From Chrysoperla carnea (lineage: Eukaryota; Arthropoda; Insecta; Neuroptera; Chrysopidae): DNA of 64,000 nucleotides. The notes under the pieces are model-generated. The model saw nothing but the letters and a program-made list of their open reading frames with translations, searched no databases and was not told the origin of the DNA. The stretch covers positions 56,243,172-56,307,171 of the forward strand of contig NC_058339.1 in the NCBI RefSeq assembly GCF_905475395.1, in the 5' to 3' direction. Positions within the stretch are counted from its first letter, which is position 1. Each line of letters begins with the position of its first letter. Both the position numbers and the translations under genes were made by a program. Shown piece after piece: positions 27,054-39,178 of this stretch.

Positions 27054-28470
27054 TACAAATTTAAAACTTTAGTAGTTCAATTGCTGAATTTTTAATTCAA
27101 TATTATAATTCTATTCTTTTTTATTTTTTTAAGATTTGACAATTAAATCAATAATGTGAATACGTTTCGTTCATCAAGTAGAAACTTCTTCTTTTTTTTT
27201 TTTTTAAATATTGTAATTTGTATGAAACGTATTCCATAATATAAGAAATTTTTAAGTTATAAAAAAAATTTCTTGCTCAATTTATAAAGAACAAAAAAAA
27301 AATTAATGAATACTTAAAATAAGTATTTAAAATATTTCAGGTGTAAATTTTGTGGAAATTTTGCCAAATAATTAATTCTGCCATAGAGAAAATATTTATT
27401 TTAATTGATTTTTTTCGGTATAGATTTGTTTATAGGGAAAAAATGTATTTCTTATAATGTTGTAATGCATCTTGTTTTATGTGCATCGATTGGAAAGTCT
27501 GTAAAATGGACAAGTTTGTAAAGTAAAAACTCTTATTGCGAAAATTTTCTTCAAGATATTGTTATTATTTATAAATGCATAAATAATCCCATCCGATTTT
27601 TATACCCTTTAAATTTTCTACATTCATAAAATTTCTGCCTGTGCTTTCTCAAATAATTGCCATTTAAGAAAGTCTCTCTGATCGAAGCTAATCGAAAAGG
27701 TTAAGTATTTTCCTAGGCAAACGAAGTTGCGGGGAGGAGGGGTTGATATATTTCTAATAAAATATCTACCAATTTTTCCAATCGATCTAAAATTTCGATT
27801 AAAACTGATAAATAATACCCGTTAATAAAAATATGTAAATTTTAAATAAAAATATAAAATAAATAGGAAAAAAATCTGATTTCGGATCCTTTTGCTCTCT
27901 AGCCGAGAAGTACGTGGATTTCCTACGATTGGGAGAACTTAAAGAATTTTAAACTCTTTCATAAATTAAATTATTTGATTTTTTAATTATAATTATTATT
28001 AATTATTAATTAATAAAACACTAGAAAAATGAAAAATTAATTAAAAACATTTATAGATTTTAAATGAAATTTTTTAAGAATAAACAGTATTCATTACAAC
28101 ATTATTATCTATATTATGTTATTATTTTAAAAAAATGATCAATGGCCAAATTTTTGTGTAGAAAATACAAAATTAAAATTTTACTGTATACAAATCTATC
28201 CAAAAGTAATATTTAAATTTTATAATTTTTATTATTATTGTAATGTATGATGTATAGTTTATAATCCCAGTCATTTATACAATTTACGAATTATTACTAT
28301 AATAAACACATAATGTTGGATTTTATGTTTTATTTCCATTCAACTTTTACCTCATCCCATGTCTTCAAAATCGAGAATCGTTTCAACTTGAGTATGATAA
28401 TATAACAAGTTTATTGAAAAAGGTGAGTAAAAGGTATTTATATTACATTATTGATAAGTATAATATGTCA

Positions 28471-28537
28471 AGGGTGACGTAGTGGCTAGGCCAGTCGCCT
28501 ACGGTTACAGAGTAGCTCGGTTCGTATCTAATATTGT
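28471..28537 (+). repeat. tRNA-like (SINE head) sequence
   Basis: It reads agggtgacgtagtggctagg, then gtcgcc and an anticodon-arm-like region, then ggttcgtatct, matching A-box and B-box spacing of a pol III promoter. It does not fold into an intact tRNA acceptor stem. Probably the head of a tRNA-derived SINE. Confidence 0.5.
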
Positions 28538-29210
28538 CCTGATTAAGTTTTAATTAAATTATTATGCCGAGATAATGCACATTTTTTTAGATAATTATTA
28601 TGAGTACCAAAAGCGACACATAAGTAAGTTATTTTAATTCCCACCCCCTGACAGAAGAGTGTTTTATAATATAAGTAGGAAAGTGGAACTAACACAATTA
28701 ATTTTTTTTGTGAAATAACATGTTCTCCTGTTACAAAATCTTATAAAATTTCATTTAACAAGAATAAATTTTAGCATATACATACAACAAAAAAGCAAGC
28801 AAAAAGCTCCGCGATCTTAGCACCTCATGTGCGGAATTTCGATTGACCAATTATACCATCTGAAAGGTCAGAAATTGGTCATAAAAGGTCAGTTGGTCTC
28901 ATTAATTGGTCAGCCTCAGAAAATTTTTTATTAAAGATTAAAGTTTTTCAAGGTCAATTAATTAGTTTAGCACCTCATTCGCAGAAAAAATAAAAAACTC
29001 CACCTATGCGCGATCGGGAAGCATTCGCTGATAATTGGTCAGCTAATATAAATAATTGGTCAGTTTAATTTAATATTAAAAAAAATTAAAAAAGTTGTCT
29101 CTGTCGTAACGCGCATGCTTTGAGCCGGATGGTTTTATCAGGGCAGTGAGTACTTACGCACAGCTCTTCACTATAAACCAGACAGAGTAGGGGAAATATT
29201 TTTTTTATAA

Positions 29211-29284
29211 TTTTTTTTTTTTGATATGTACTACTATCAAATATGCATGTATATTTGATAGTAGTACATATCAAAAAAAAAAAA
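29211..29284. repeat. Perfect 34-bp inverted repeat with 6-base loop
   Basis: Twelve T, then gatatgtactactatcaaat and at (to 29244), loop gcatgt (29245-29250), then the exact reverse complement ending in twelve A (29284). I found no mismatch in the arms. Confidence 0.9.
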
Positions 29285-29344
29285 TGGATAAAATTTTTAC
29301 TTTTAAAAAAATGAATTTTTCCTTTTATTTAAATTTTTCACTCT

Positions 29345-29890
29345 TTTTATACCATGTATATATGAAATATACATAGTATATTAAGTTTAGTCCCAAGTTT
29401 GTAACGCTTAAAAATAATGATGTTAGTATAAAAATTTTGTCATAGGTGTTCATAAAATCACCTAATTAGTCCATTTCCGGTTGTCCGTCCGTCCATCCGT
29501 CCGTCTGTGGACACGATAACTCAAAAACGAAAAAAGATATCGAGCTGAAATTTTTACAGCGTACTCAGGACGTAAAAAGTGAGGTCAAGTTCGTAAATGA
29601 GCATCATAGGTGAATTGGGTCTTGGGTCCGTAGGACCCATCTTGTAAATCGTTAGAGATAGAACAAAAGTTTAAATGTAAAATTTTTTTTCATAAACATC
29701 ACTGTTTACTCGTGAGGGCGCCAATTAGGCGGAAATTTTATAATAGGTACTATACTTGATTATCAGTTATGTATGTGTTACATGTTTGTATGTGTAATGT
29801 GATAAATAAATCAACACTGACTATGCATGGTATTTCAACAATTAACTCAGTCAATTGTTTGTTTTCACTTGTATTATATATATTTGTACA
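29345..29890 (+). repeat. Dispersed repeat family B, + copy
   Basis: Begins ataccatgtatatatgaaat and contains agtttagtcccaagtttgta, a tccgtccgtc microsatellite, gacacgataactcaaaaacg, gggtccgtaggacccatctt and the family end around caattgtttgttttcacttg. A longer inverted copy is at 46880-47590 and a fragment at 950-1100. I see no coding frame; it looks like a non-autonomous dispersed arthropod repeat of unknown class. Confidence 0.8.
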
Positions 29891-30552
29891 TATGTCACAT
29901 ATAAAAAATTTGAATGAATAATAATAATGGTTATTTTATATAGTAAAAAATCAATTTTCGGGATAACGTTTTCAAATTAATATAAATAAATAAATATCGT
30001 TATATATTTTAAATTTTGTTTTATTTTATTCTATCCCATTTTTCCTTTCAGAACAAAATTATTAATTAACTAATTAATTTTTTTTTAGTAAAGGTACAAA
30101 CAAATTCTTATAAAATATAGGTGAGATAAAGAAGTTGGATTGTAAATACGTAATATTCTTTTTGGATTTTCATTTTATTTTTGTGTGGTATTTGGTTTGT
30201 AAAAAAAAAGTTGATGCAAAAAAATTTTTTTAAGATGAAATTAATTATATGGAATTATGTGCAAGTAATTCGTAAATAGTTTTTATGTATTTTGATTTCA
30301 TTTAAATAAAGTTGAAAACTCAAACCCTGTTTTTATTTTATTTTTCCCCATCTCTCTGTAGCTATACAATATTATTTCACTTAAAAATAGGTGAGTATTT
30401 CGAAATTCACGATAGGTAAGTATTTCAAACTTCGTTTGCCATTTTTTTTTGTAATAATACTACTCAAAATTTTCCGAAAATGAGTTTTACTTTTTGTTAT
30501 AATTTAAGAAAGTCGAAAATATGAATATAATTATTTATTAATACGAATAACA

Positions 30553-30622
30553 GAGCCCTAATGGTATAATGGTTAGCGTATCTGACTTCGAATAAATAGT
30601 CCCTTGGTTCGAAACTAGGTGA
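30553..30622 (+). repeat. tRNA-like sequence, probably SINE-derived
   Basis: It reads gccctaatggtataatggtt then agcg, then ctgacttcgaa in the anticodon position, then ggttcgaaact. The A and B boxes and overall layout resemble tRNA-Arg (anticodon TCG), but the acceptor stem does not close (the 3' side is aggtgagg), so an intact tRNA gene is not supported. Confidence 0.5.
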
Positions 30623-30749
30623 GGACATATATTAAAAAAAAGTTCATTAAATCTTTTAAGCAAAATCTTATTTTTATTTTCATTTTTTTCAAATTTCCAC
30701 CACAGCATGTTTGCCTAGTAAATGATGAAAAAATTAGTTTTTTTTCGTT

Positions 30750-31040
30750 CAAAAACTTCAATTTTTTTCACATTTCTACTAGGAGAACATCAAGGACGGA
30801 CGGAATAAGTAGTACCTGATAGCAAGGTAATTGTTGTCACCTCGTAAGTCAGAAAGTTAGTGGTCTGCACACCCGTGTTTGGTGAGTGTGACCTCTAGTG
30901 GGCAGACCAATAACTTTCTGCCAAAATAAAATTTTAGACTTTCGGGGTGAAAACACTTACTCACCTTTCTCCTTATCAGGAACTACTAATTCCCACTTAT
31001 GTTCTCCTAGTACAAATGTTGAAAAAATTGAAAATTTTTT
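30750..31040. mobile_element. Fold-back element of about 290 bp inside the larger inverted repeat
   Basis: Paired arms: catttctactaggagaacat (30771-30790) with atgttctcctagtacaaatg (30999-31018); agtagtacctgat with a ttatcaggaactact stretch; cagaaagttagtggtctgc (30850-30868) with gcagaccaataactttctg (30902-30920). The centre is near 30890. Confidence 0.75.
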
Positions 31041-31299
31041 CGAAATTATATTATTTTTTGAATATAAAATTAAACTGACCAATTATTTATTTATATTAGC
31101 TGACCAATTATCAGCGAATGCTTCCCGATCGCGCATAGGTGGAGTTTTTTCAATCTTTAATAAAAAATTTTCTGATGCTGACCAATTAATGAGACCAACT
31201 GACCTTTTATGACCAATTTCTGACCTTTCAGATGGTATAATTGGTCAATCGAAATTCCGCACATGAGGTGCTAAGATCGCGGAGCTCAAGCAAAATGAG

Positions 31300-31570
31300 T
31301 ATTTTTTTAAGATTTTGTAATAGGCGAATATGTTATAAAAAAGTGGGATAAAATATATAACATGTTCTCCTATAACAAAATTTCAAATTTTAGTCTTAAC
31401 GAGCGATTTTTTAATTTTATAAATACATATTTTAATATTTTGTTATAGGAGAATATGAGTGAAATAAACTATATGACATGTTCTCCTATTAAAAAGTTTC
31501 AAATTTTAGCATAAGCAAGTCATTTTTGTATATATTTTTTAATATTTTGTAGCAGGAGAACATGATTTTA
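31300..31570. repeat. Tandem palindromic units of about 116 bp
   Basis: Units begin acatgttctcctataacaaa (31361) and acatgttctcctattaaaaa (31477) and end attttgttataggagaatat or the like (about 31440 and 31555). Each unit is itself a hairpin, and the end of a preceding unit is visible at 31311. A related single start (acatgttctcctgttacaaa) lies at 28718 on the other side of the inverted repeat. Confidence 0.65.
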
Positions 31571-31745
31571 AAGATTGAGATATATTTATGATTATTTAAA
31601 TTCCCACCCCCTGACAGAATAGTTATTTATGACATATGTATAAATGACGTTATTTATAGCAAGAGGGCGGGTTATATATTTAATTTAAAAGAGTGAAAAA
31701 TTTTTAAGAACAGGAAAAATTCATTTAATTTAAAAGTAAAAATGT

Positions 31746-31817
31746 TATCCACACTAGGATACGAACCAGCGTACCTTGGTTTCAGATACAAGTGCTATAC
31801 CCACACAGCCACCCATC
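31746..31817 (-). repeat. tRNA-like (SINE head) sequence, minus strand
   Basis: Read on the minus strand: gatgggtggctgtgtgggta, then tagcacttgtatctgaaacc, then ggttcgtatcc. The A box tggctgtgtgg and B box ggttcgtatcc are good pol III promoter matches. The ends do not pair as a tRNA acceptor. Confidence 0.55.
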
Positions 31818-32038
31818 TTATTGATTACCACATAATTAACTTAATGCTTATACATACAGTATTTATTTTATTTTGTAAAACTTGTCTTTCGTTAACCGAG
31901 CAATATCGTACAATAATCAGCTTTAAAATCTGTGCATAGGTAAATGAGTTTCAAATATACATTTTTCCTGTGACAAACTTTGGATTAAGCACAAATCCAA
32001 AAAATATTTCTGGCCATTACGTTGAAACATTCTTAGTA

Positions 32039-32804
32039 CAGTAGAATCTCGATAAGTTAAAGTCCAAGGGAAACAAAAAATATTTTAAGTTATAGAGGTT
32101 TTTAGTTATCAAGGGTCTATGTTATTGAATGCATCAGAAGGATGGGATGTTCTAAATTAGGGAATTCGGCATTTTTTTGTCTTTTACATTGAAGATTTCC
32201 TCCTGATTCTTGTTTCTTCAAGATTTCAGCTTCTTTTTTAATGATGAGAGACAATGTACTCTCATGTATTCCAAATTGAGCCGCAACTTCTTTCCTTTTC
32301 AATCCATTTTTCACTGCTTCTATAGCTTTTAATTTATCAGCGTAGGTGAGGGTTGTTAGTTTTCTTTTTGTACTCATTTTAAGACAGTTTTATCACACAG
32401 TAAGTAAAGCGATGTTTCCAGAACAACAATCAAAAAACTTATGATGCAAGTAAGTCGTTGTCACAAAGCTAACCACCGCAAAGCTTTGAAGAATTTAGAT
32501 AAAGCAAACAATAGGTAATGTTATTGTTTACGTTAACAAGTAAAAACGTGCAAGCAATAAATATCGAAACCATTTGTTTTGACACTCTTTCAAAATGACT
32601 CATTCACACAATTTTATGTTATAGAGGTTGTGGAAACATTTCTTTTAGTTACTGAGGGCCTAACAGAAATTATTTATTTAAGTTATAGAGGTTGCGTATT
32701 TTAAGCTATAGAGGTTTTGGGCTCTGATGGGAAGGGAACGTAGTATTTTTTGAAGTAACTAAGGTTTTTATGTTACCGAGGTTTAACTTATCGAGATTCT
32801 ACTG
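32039..32804 (-). mobile_element. Deleted pogo/Tigger element with transposase remnant, 766 bp
   Basis: The ends cagtagaatctcgataagtt and aacttatcgagattctactg are inverted, flanked by TA on both sides. Sub-terminal copies of agttatagaggtt are repeated, as in the MITE at 1381. The element carries one partial transposase frame (32117-32377, minus) and no catalytic DDD domain, so it is a non-autonomous deletion derivative. Confidence 0.85.
32117..32377 (-). pseudogene. Truncated pogo/Tigger transposase, CENP-B-type helix-turn-helix only
   Basis: 86 residues starting MSTKRKLTTLTYADKLKAIE, followed by KEVAAQFGIHESTLSLIIKK. This is the typical N-terminal helix-turn-helix of the CENP-B/Tigger/jerky family, which binds element ends. 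The family normally continues with a second CENP-B-type DNA-binding domain and a DDE catalytic domain of several hundred residues; here the frame stops within about 35 residues of the helix-turn-helix. Whether it is still transcribed cannot be told. Confidence 0.85.
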
Positions 32805-33021
32805 TATTATTACTATAACATTACCTGTGATGAGTACACTAAGAATGTATGCTTGAGAATATATTGACAAGGAGTATAGTTATAGTAAAAGACGCCACTA
32901 TCAGAAGGGGAAGCACTAAATTAAGCAGCGGAGAGGTGATTTGGAAAGGTTCGTAATACTGGAAAAGGATCACTACTGAACGCGATGGTTTAGGGAAAGT
33001 TTGTTCTAAGCCCTTCTAGAA

Positions 33022-33198
33022 CAAAGGTTCTCAAATTTATTTCGTCTATCGCCAACTTCGAGAATCCATTATTTTTCAGCGCCCTCAAAGTAGGTAGGTT
33101 TCACTTACATATTAAAAGAAAATTGCAATTATCCCTACCGCCCCCTGTATGACTCCAGCGCTACAACGGAGCGTTATCGCCCACTTTGAGAAAGATTG
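33022..33198. mobile_element. hAT-type MITE, 177 bp, with 8-bp target duplication
   Basis: It starts caaaggttctcaaa and ends tttgagaaagattg (inverted, imperfect), flanked on each side by ttctagaa (33014-33021 and 33199-33206). The terminal inverted repeats and exact 8-bp duplication fit the hAT superfamily. No coding frame. Confidence 0.8.
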
Positions 33199-36100
33199 TT
33201 CTAGAACTTAGTAATAAATAATAATAAATAAAAACGACTATTGAATCTTTTTAAATTAAATTTTTATTGATTACAATACTTTCTCGATAAACTTAATGAC
33301 TTAATTAATACATATAAAGAGAAACTAAAACATTTAAAAAAAGTACGTAAAGAAAGCCACTATTACACATAAAATACATAAAAATATAACACAATAAAGA
33401 TAATTAATTACCAACGACCAAATTTTAAAAAAAATCAAAAATTTTTAATAAAAATCATTTATAAGATTAATATTTAAAACATAATATATTTATGTTATTA
33501 ATTTTACGAGTGACTTTTTGGGTTAATGTTAGGCAGGCCCTAGCGAAAAAAATTAGTCAAGACTCTTGATTCTGACGCCACTCACACCTATCTCAGAAAT
33601 CCCTTTAAAAATCATTTGCCTACTCCGATAATTGCATTTAAAGAATATAAAACTTAAACAAAACTAATTAATGGCGGTTCGGGTTTTTATATATTTTTTA
33701 AAATGTATTTTTTAAACTAACCTATACGCCAATTTTCAAGAACTTTTAACTTTTTTTTATATAAATAGTGTTCATATTCGAAATGGAATTATCGAAATAG
33801 CATAGATATGCATTTTAAAGTTATCCTAGGGATTGACATGAGCGGCGTCATGATCAGAGACACGATCCATTTTTCGAGCAAGGGGCTGATCTATTACTTT
33901 TTAATAATCGTTAACAGAAATAAAATATAAATATATCTAATATTGCTATTATTTTGCTTGATTGCACCATATAGGGATATTATTCTAAGTAGACTTCTTG
34001 ACCGTAACATAAATAGGCTACAGTGCCTCATTTTCCCGCTTTTGACTTGAGAGGTACCGAAAAGTACATCAATTTTGACAAGAATAAGGGAAAATTAGTG
34101 TGGTTTCTCGTTGGATAATATATATAAACATTTTTTTCCACAATTCTAGCATCGGAAAACGATAGGAATAGTAAGTGCAAAAAGCAAATTTATCCTCATT
34201 TTAGGAAATACAACAATAATTGTCACTCTCTCCAGTACAGAAGTGAGAAAATAAGGCTTCGAAATGTGATCTTAAAGTCTATCCTTTTGAAATTGAATTG
34301 ACAAAATGCATTGCTTTTATAAAGTTCGATTTTAATATTAAATAATTGATGGAAAAACGGCAAATTATGATCCATCTCAGGAAAAATCTGCGCATTTGGA
34401 AGATTATCAAACAGCTATGATTTGAACTAGACATTATCGGATTATCTGTCATATGTATGCAATAAAGTCAGCTAACTAACTTAGGGAGGCTAGAGTTGTG
34501 ACCAACTATGACTGTAGTTGTGACAAATTTTACTTTCTCGTATATTTACACTTTTCGTTATATTTTAAAAATGTCTTTAAACACGATAATCACAATAACT
34601 CCGAATTCTACCACCAAGGACGAGCACAAATTATGACGCAGTTTTATGTATAGTTGGCTCTATAAAATATCATTTAAAAGGCATAGTCACGGCAGGCGAA
34701 CTGTCATTTCACTGTACATAAAAATATACAGAACCCACCTTAAATAAACTTGCGATACCCTTTACCCACGTCTACATAAAACAGCGTCACATTCCTTCAA
34801 CAAATTGCGTCCCAATTATACATTATTGTTTAGCAAGTCACACAGAAAATGAATTTTTGTTTGCCTGACAGATTCTACGGCGTTATTAATTACAACTTTT
34901 TCCGGATAATAATAACTCGTGTAACTTCTCCAATCAATTGATCAATTCAATTTAAATTATTTATAAATTTTATAAATATTATCATGGTTTATAAGTTAAC
35001 TATTTACAATTTTATTAATTGACCATACAAAGCAGTCTTTATATAATATGTGAAGCACCCATAATTTTAAATCTATTATTAATAACTTTTTTTTTTACAA
35101 AATATGTATTTAGTTTCAAATAGAATAGATACCATTAGAAAATAATTGTCATTCGATATAAACTGTGTTATATAAATATATTTTTTCTTTTCATTTAAAG
35201 GCATTCAATTTAAGGCAAACAATTTTTTTTACATTCTATAATATAATGTGGAATTTTAATAAATTTCTATTTGTTTAATCACTTAAGATTTTTTATTTGT
35301 GCGTTAAACAATTTTTTCTTGTTATTGGGAGTCTCTAAGAATACCAATACTGTATCAGCACCCATATTCTGATTATGGAGTAATTATTTTGTAGAACAAA
35401 ATGAAGTAAAAATCAAAATAATGTACTCCCCAAAAATATTTTATGATATTTGCAGATTATACAACCACAATCGTCATATTAATTAAATGTTATAGCCATT
35501 TTCATCAGCCTAAGTTAATTATTGTTTAGGTGGAACATAAAGAACAGTGCAAGAACCTTGAATCAGAAAGGCTTTGCACGAATTTTTAAGGTGTCTTAAA
35601 CTTTACCTGCTCTAAAATGTTTAGGCGAAAAGCAGGCGCTAGTTAGAGTTGAGTGTGTAATTCATCAATTACAAAAAAATAAACTATTCCATACTATAAC
35701 ACTTCAAAGATTTCATAATAACTTTTAATAATTAAACAATTTTTAACAATTGAAAATTGAAGCTTTTGAATCAAACAATCTGTAATTACTCTTCAGAACT
35801 TTTTAAAAGATGTTCAAAGATGATTTTACGATTTTGCGAAGCTCAAAAATTTAATTTATTTGTATTAATTTTCAGCTTTGAAAAGTAATCTTTCTGGATT
35901 TTTTCCAAAGATTAAACTGTTAATAATTCGGTGAACCAAGAACATATTAACTTATTAAGGCCATAAAACTCGAGTAGAGATAGTAGCGGGAAAAAAGGCG
36001 TCTATCTGGACGAGGTCTAGTAATCTCGGTTGTGGCGTACTTTCCACTGCTCATCAGGCTGTCCTTTGTTTTCAATTCAAAAAATTGGAATGTTTCTGAG

Positions 36101-38058
36101 GAGGGAGAGGGATATACAAAAATTGGACCAATATTGTTTCTGGCAACTTCCGGAATACTAATCTATAAGCTTTTCTAAACGAGAATCAATTGACAAAATG
36201 CGTTCCTCGACTTTTGCACACTCAGCTCTATGTAGAGTCTGCTCTATAGCTCTTATACTACAAGTTTAAATTTAGATTTTTATCTGTAAGATTTCTGGTT
36301 TTTGATGAAAATGTGTATGTAAGATGTTCAAGTTAGAATAATCAATTATACCAAAACAACATGACGTTAGATATCTTTCAAAACATAAAATTTTATGTAT
36401 TTACTATTTGTTAACAATATATAAAATATTCAAATATTTATTTATACATTTATTGTCTGGAAAGAAAAAATGTGGCCGTATAATTTTAAATGGCGATATT
36501 AGTCTCATTTTTTTCTTATTAAATCCAAATCCAAAATATAATGGGATATTTTATATACTCCCTGAGTCCAATATTACATTGCTTATATTTGTACTTAATT
36601 CTTAAAACATTGTATGTTTCACTAATAAATTTTCTAAAAATAAATGCAACAATTTATTATATAATATAAGAATAAAACTAAGTAGCGAAATAAAAAATTT
36701 AATTTTCAATACTATCCTATTTAAGATAGCTAGAGAGAGGATATAACAAAAATGGATTGCGTGGGATGTCCATTGACAAAATGTTGATCTTGTTGTCCAA
36801 GCAGTAAGATCTCCTGAATAGCCTAGCACCTACAGTTAAGCCGTAAAGGTTCAATATTTAAAGTAATCGCTTTTAGATTAACGTAAAATGAACATTTGTT
36901 ATCTCAGGCAACATGTTAATACAGTTTTGGTCGGGCACCTGATAGCGATCTTAAAAAATTAAACTCTTTCAACTGGGCAACAGAACTGTTCAAATAATTC
37001 ATGATCTTGAAATTCACCACTTGTTATAACATCTCCCTGTTTAAGAGATTTGATTGATAAACAGAAAGTAATTGATGCCAATAATTTATTTATTTTCAAT
37101 TTATAAACCATCTAATTAAAAATTACTTTTGGTAGAACTTCTTACTTTTTCTGCGTTTTCTTAAAGCAAATACTCATGAAAAATAACTGCCAGTTAAATT
37201 ATTAGATAGTTTATAAAGGTAATATCCTTTTAGTTCCTCCCCTATGTTCCTGTTTCAATATCCTTGAAAAGGAACTGTTCTTGTTTTGTCTTAACAAAAG
37301 TTTTTTTCCATAAGCTTCTTATTGGTAGCAGAATGGGTGAGTCGTTAGAGTATAAATTCTCACTTGTTTGGAACTAGGAACGGGGTGATTAAATGATTAC
37401 ATTGTCGTTACGTGGATAAAAACGAAGTAATCGACCATGCTTTTAAAAAATGTTTGTAGGTTCTCTACACCAACTCTCAGACAAATGTCTGGTATAAATC
37501 ACATTAAAAACAAAATCAAGATTATTGTAGAGTAATTGAGAGTAGTTTAATAAAGGTTAAGAATAAGGATGGAGGTAGCCTCTGTTATTACCCCATTTTT
37601 TACGATTTTTAAAGAGAGGTTAATCGTATATTAAGTGAAAAGTATATATTTCAATGTCGATAAGTTTTATATCGTTACGAGTTTCCAAATTCCAATAGAC
37701 TTGTTTCATGTATCGATGAAAATTCATTAATAAAATTATTCTTTTTAACATTTCTTAAACATAAATTACGTTAACTATTTACTATCAACCAAATTCTTAA
37801 CAAGTTATTTAATTTTATACAAAATATAAATTATTCGGATACTAGAAGCATATTAGCAATCCTAATTATTTTTTCGAATTGTTATTGTAATAGGAATTAT
37901 GATTTATAACTTGTCATACAATAACGTGTGATTATATAGCGCTCTTTTAGCCATTAGTTGATAGACTCAAAAGTAGCACATTAGGTTGAAGTCAAAAAGG
38001 AAATATTTCGAAGGTTTTGAGGTCGCATAGGTGAATAACAAATGCAATTTGTCCACCA

Positions 38059-38088
38059 ACACTCTAAAAATTAACATTTTTAGAGTGT
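38059..38088. repeat. Perfect 13-bp hairpin with 4-base loop
   Basis: acactctaaaaat, loop taac, atttttagagtgt. It sits about 1.1 kb downstream of the PLC-gamma stop codon. Function unknown. Confidence 0.7.
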
Positions 38089-39123
38089 CGAACAGTGAAT
38101 ATCCTTGCCGAGTGTCGGAAGAAATGATTTTTGTTTGTCTCTCTCAGAGACAGCCAATATATCCTAACCCAGGGCTGGTGTATCTTTGTGTATCAACATG
38201 CCATTTTTTCTAAAGAATTGTTTAATGAGATAGACGTGCCAAATGTCATAGGCCATGGACGTGTCAAATATTTTTGACTTTATGGTTATTGGAATAATGT
38301 CCCTCTAAAAAAGTTTACTCTGTCGAGGAATGACTATTCGCCATTAGCAATTGTATTCCACGATGTAACTAACTACAATAACAAACAAGCGCGCGTTCAT
38401 AGGATCACTCGCGTTCGTTCGTAATATAATACTTCACAATGAACTTTGTGATCGGTGGCACGCATACCATTGGTTCGCTATCCCTGACCTAACCTAGCCC
38501 CTAGCCTATGCTGTCACTATCTTATACAAATATCGCCACCAATGAATATTCATCAATTTTAAGCTTGTGACGCAATTAAAACATTTCCTGAACCCCATAA
38601 AATAGAAGTTCCTGACTATGACACATTTCATCGAGGAAAATTTATCACACACAACCTTAACAATAGCCACTTAAATTTGTATCCTTGAATTGCCTTGTTT
38701 TTGTTGTTCATAAACAGATTCCGAATTCCATTCCGCTCAAGTATTCTGACTAAAAGTTTAGCCGCTAGAACTCAAGCATACACAAAACGTTTATAAATAT
38801 AGAATCGATGGACATTTGAAAATTTTATCGTAAAATCTTCTTATCCACAAAATTTGCTGAAATAATTTTATACGTAGTTTAAAGATAAAATTAATATATT
38901 ATAATATGTTCTTTTTACATACACTTTTTACGCTCTTACACACAGTGTAAGTAGAAAGGGATAGTCTTTTAATAAATTAAATAGTGTAAGCTAAAGAAAC
39001 AAACGAATGTATTATCGGTTAATGACTGAAAGAGCAATGGGTAATCACGTTGAATAAGGCTCCTTGGTTACAACACATACACTATTTTTTAAATATCAAC
39101 ACATTAACACATTATTCAACAAC

Positions 39124-39146
39124 TAATAATAATAATAATAATAATA
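39124..39146. repeat. AAT microsatellite in the PLC-gamma 3' UTR region
   Basis: About seven uninterrupted taa units, some 30 bases downstream of the PLC-gamma stop codon (39179-39181, minus). Likely transcribed in the 3' UTR. Confidence 0.85.
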
Positions 39147-39178
39147 CAATATGATATTTTCGCTCTTAAAAAATTATT

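Larger units (their letters stand above)
28804..31287. repeat. Long inverted repeat with about 245-290-bp arms, 2.5 kb apart
   Basis: The left arm (28804-29092: gctccgcgatcttagcacct, ggtcagaaattggtcataaa, the stretch cacctatgcgcgatcgggaa) is the reverse complement of the right arm (31047-31287). The left arm has about 66 extra bases around 28945-29005. Both arms contain repeated attggtca motifs. Between the arms lie a perfect hairpin, a family-B repeat, a tRNA-like sequence and a second fold-back. Confidence 0.8.
22000..39178. other. 17-kb intergenic region rich in repeats, no convincing gene
   Basis: Lies between the 3' ends of prominin (+) and PLC-gamma (-), so the genes converge. An AATAAA at 22370-22375 is a candidate polyadenylation signal for prominin. 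Recognisable contents are fold-backs, tRNA-like promoters, pogo/Tigger remnants and a hAT MITE, listed separately. Stretches 22380-23030, 23531-24250, 24350-26340, 27060-28440 and 33210-39120 are AT-rich and I recognise nothing in them. Open frames such as 23621-23845, 24395-24661, 36408-36605 and 36602-36829 (-) look like chance. Confidence 0.6.

Noticed and set aside
30553..30622. Intact tRNA-Arg gene
   Set aside because: Boxes and anticodon-like region fit, but the acceptor stem does not pair and the anticodon arm is disrupted, so it is kept as a tRNA-like repeat only.
30898..31212. 104-codon open frame
   Set aside because: It lies across the centre and arm of two inverted repeats, so its openness is a by-product of repeat sequence.
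36602..36829. 75-codon minus-strand frame
   Set aside because: Hydrophobic low-complexity residues from AT-rich DNA; no family or flanking splice sites.
37316..37400. Another tRNA-like sequence (gaatgggtgagtcgttagag)
   Set aside because: The A-box resemblance is weak and the B box (ggaactaggaacgg) poor.
38059..38088. microRNA hairpin
   Set aside because: The 13-bp stem is too short for a precursor miRNA.
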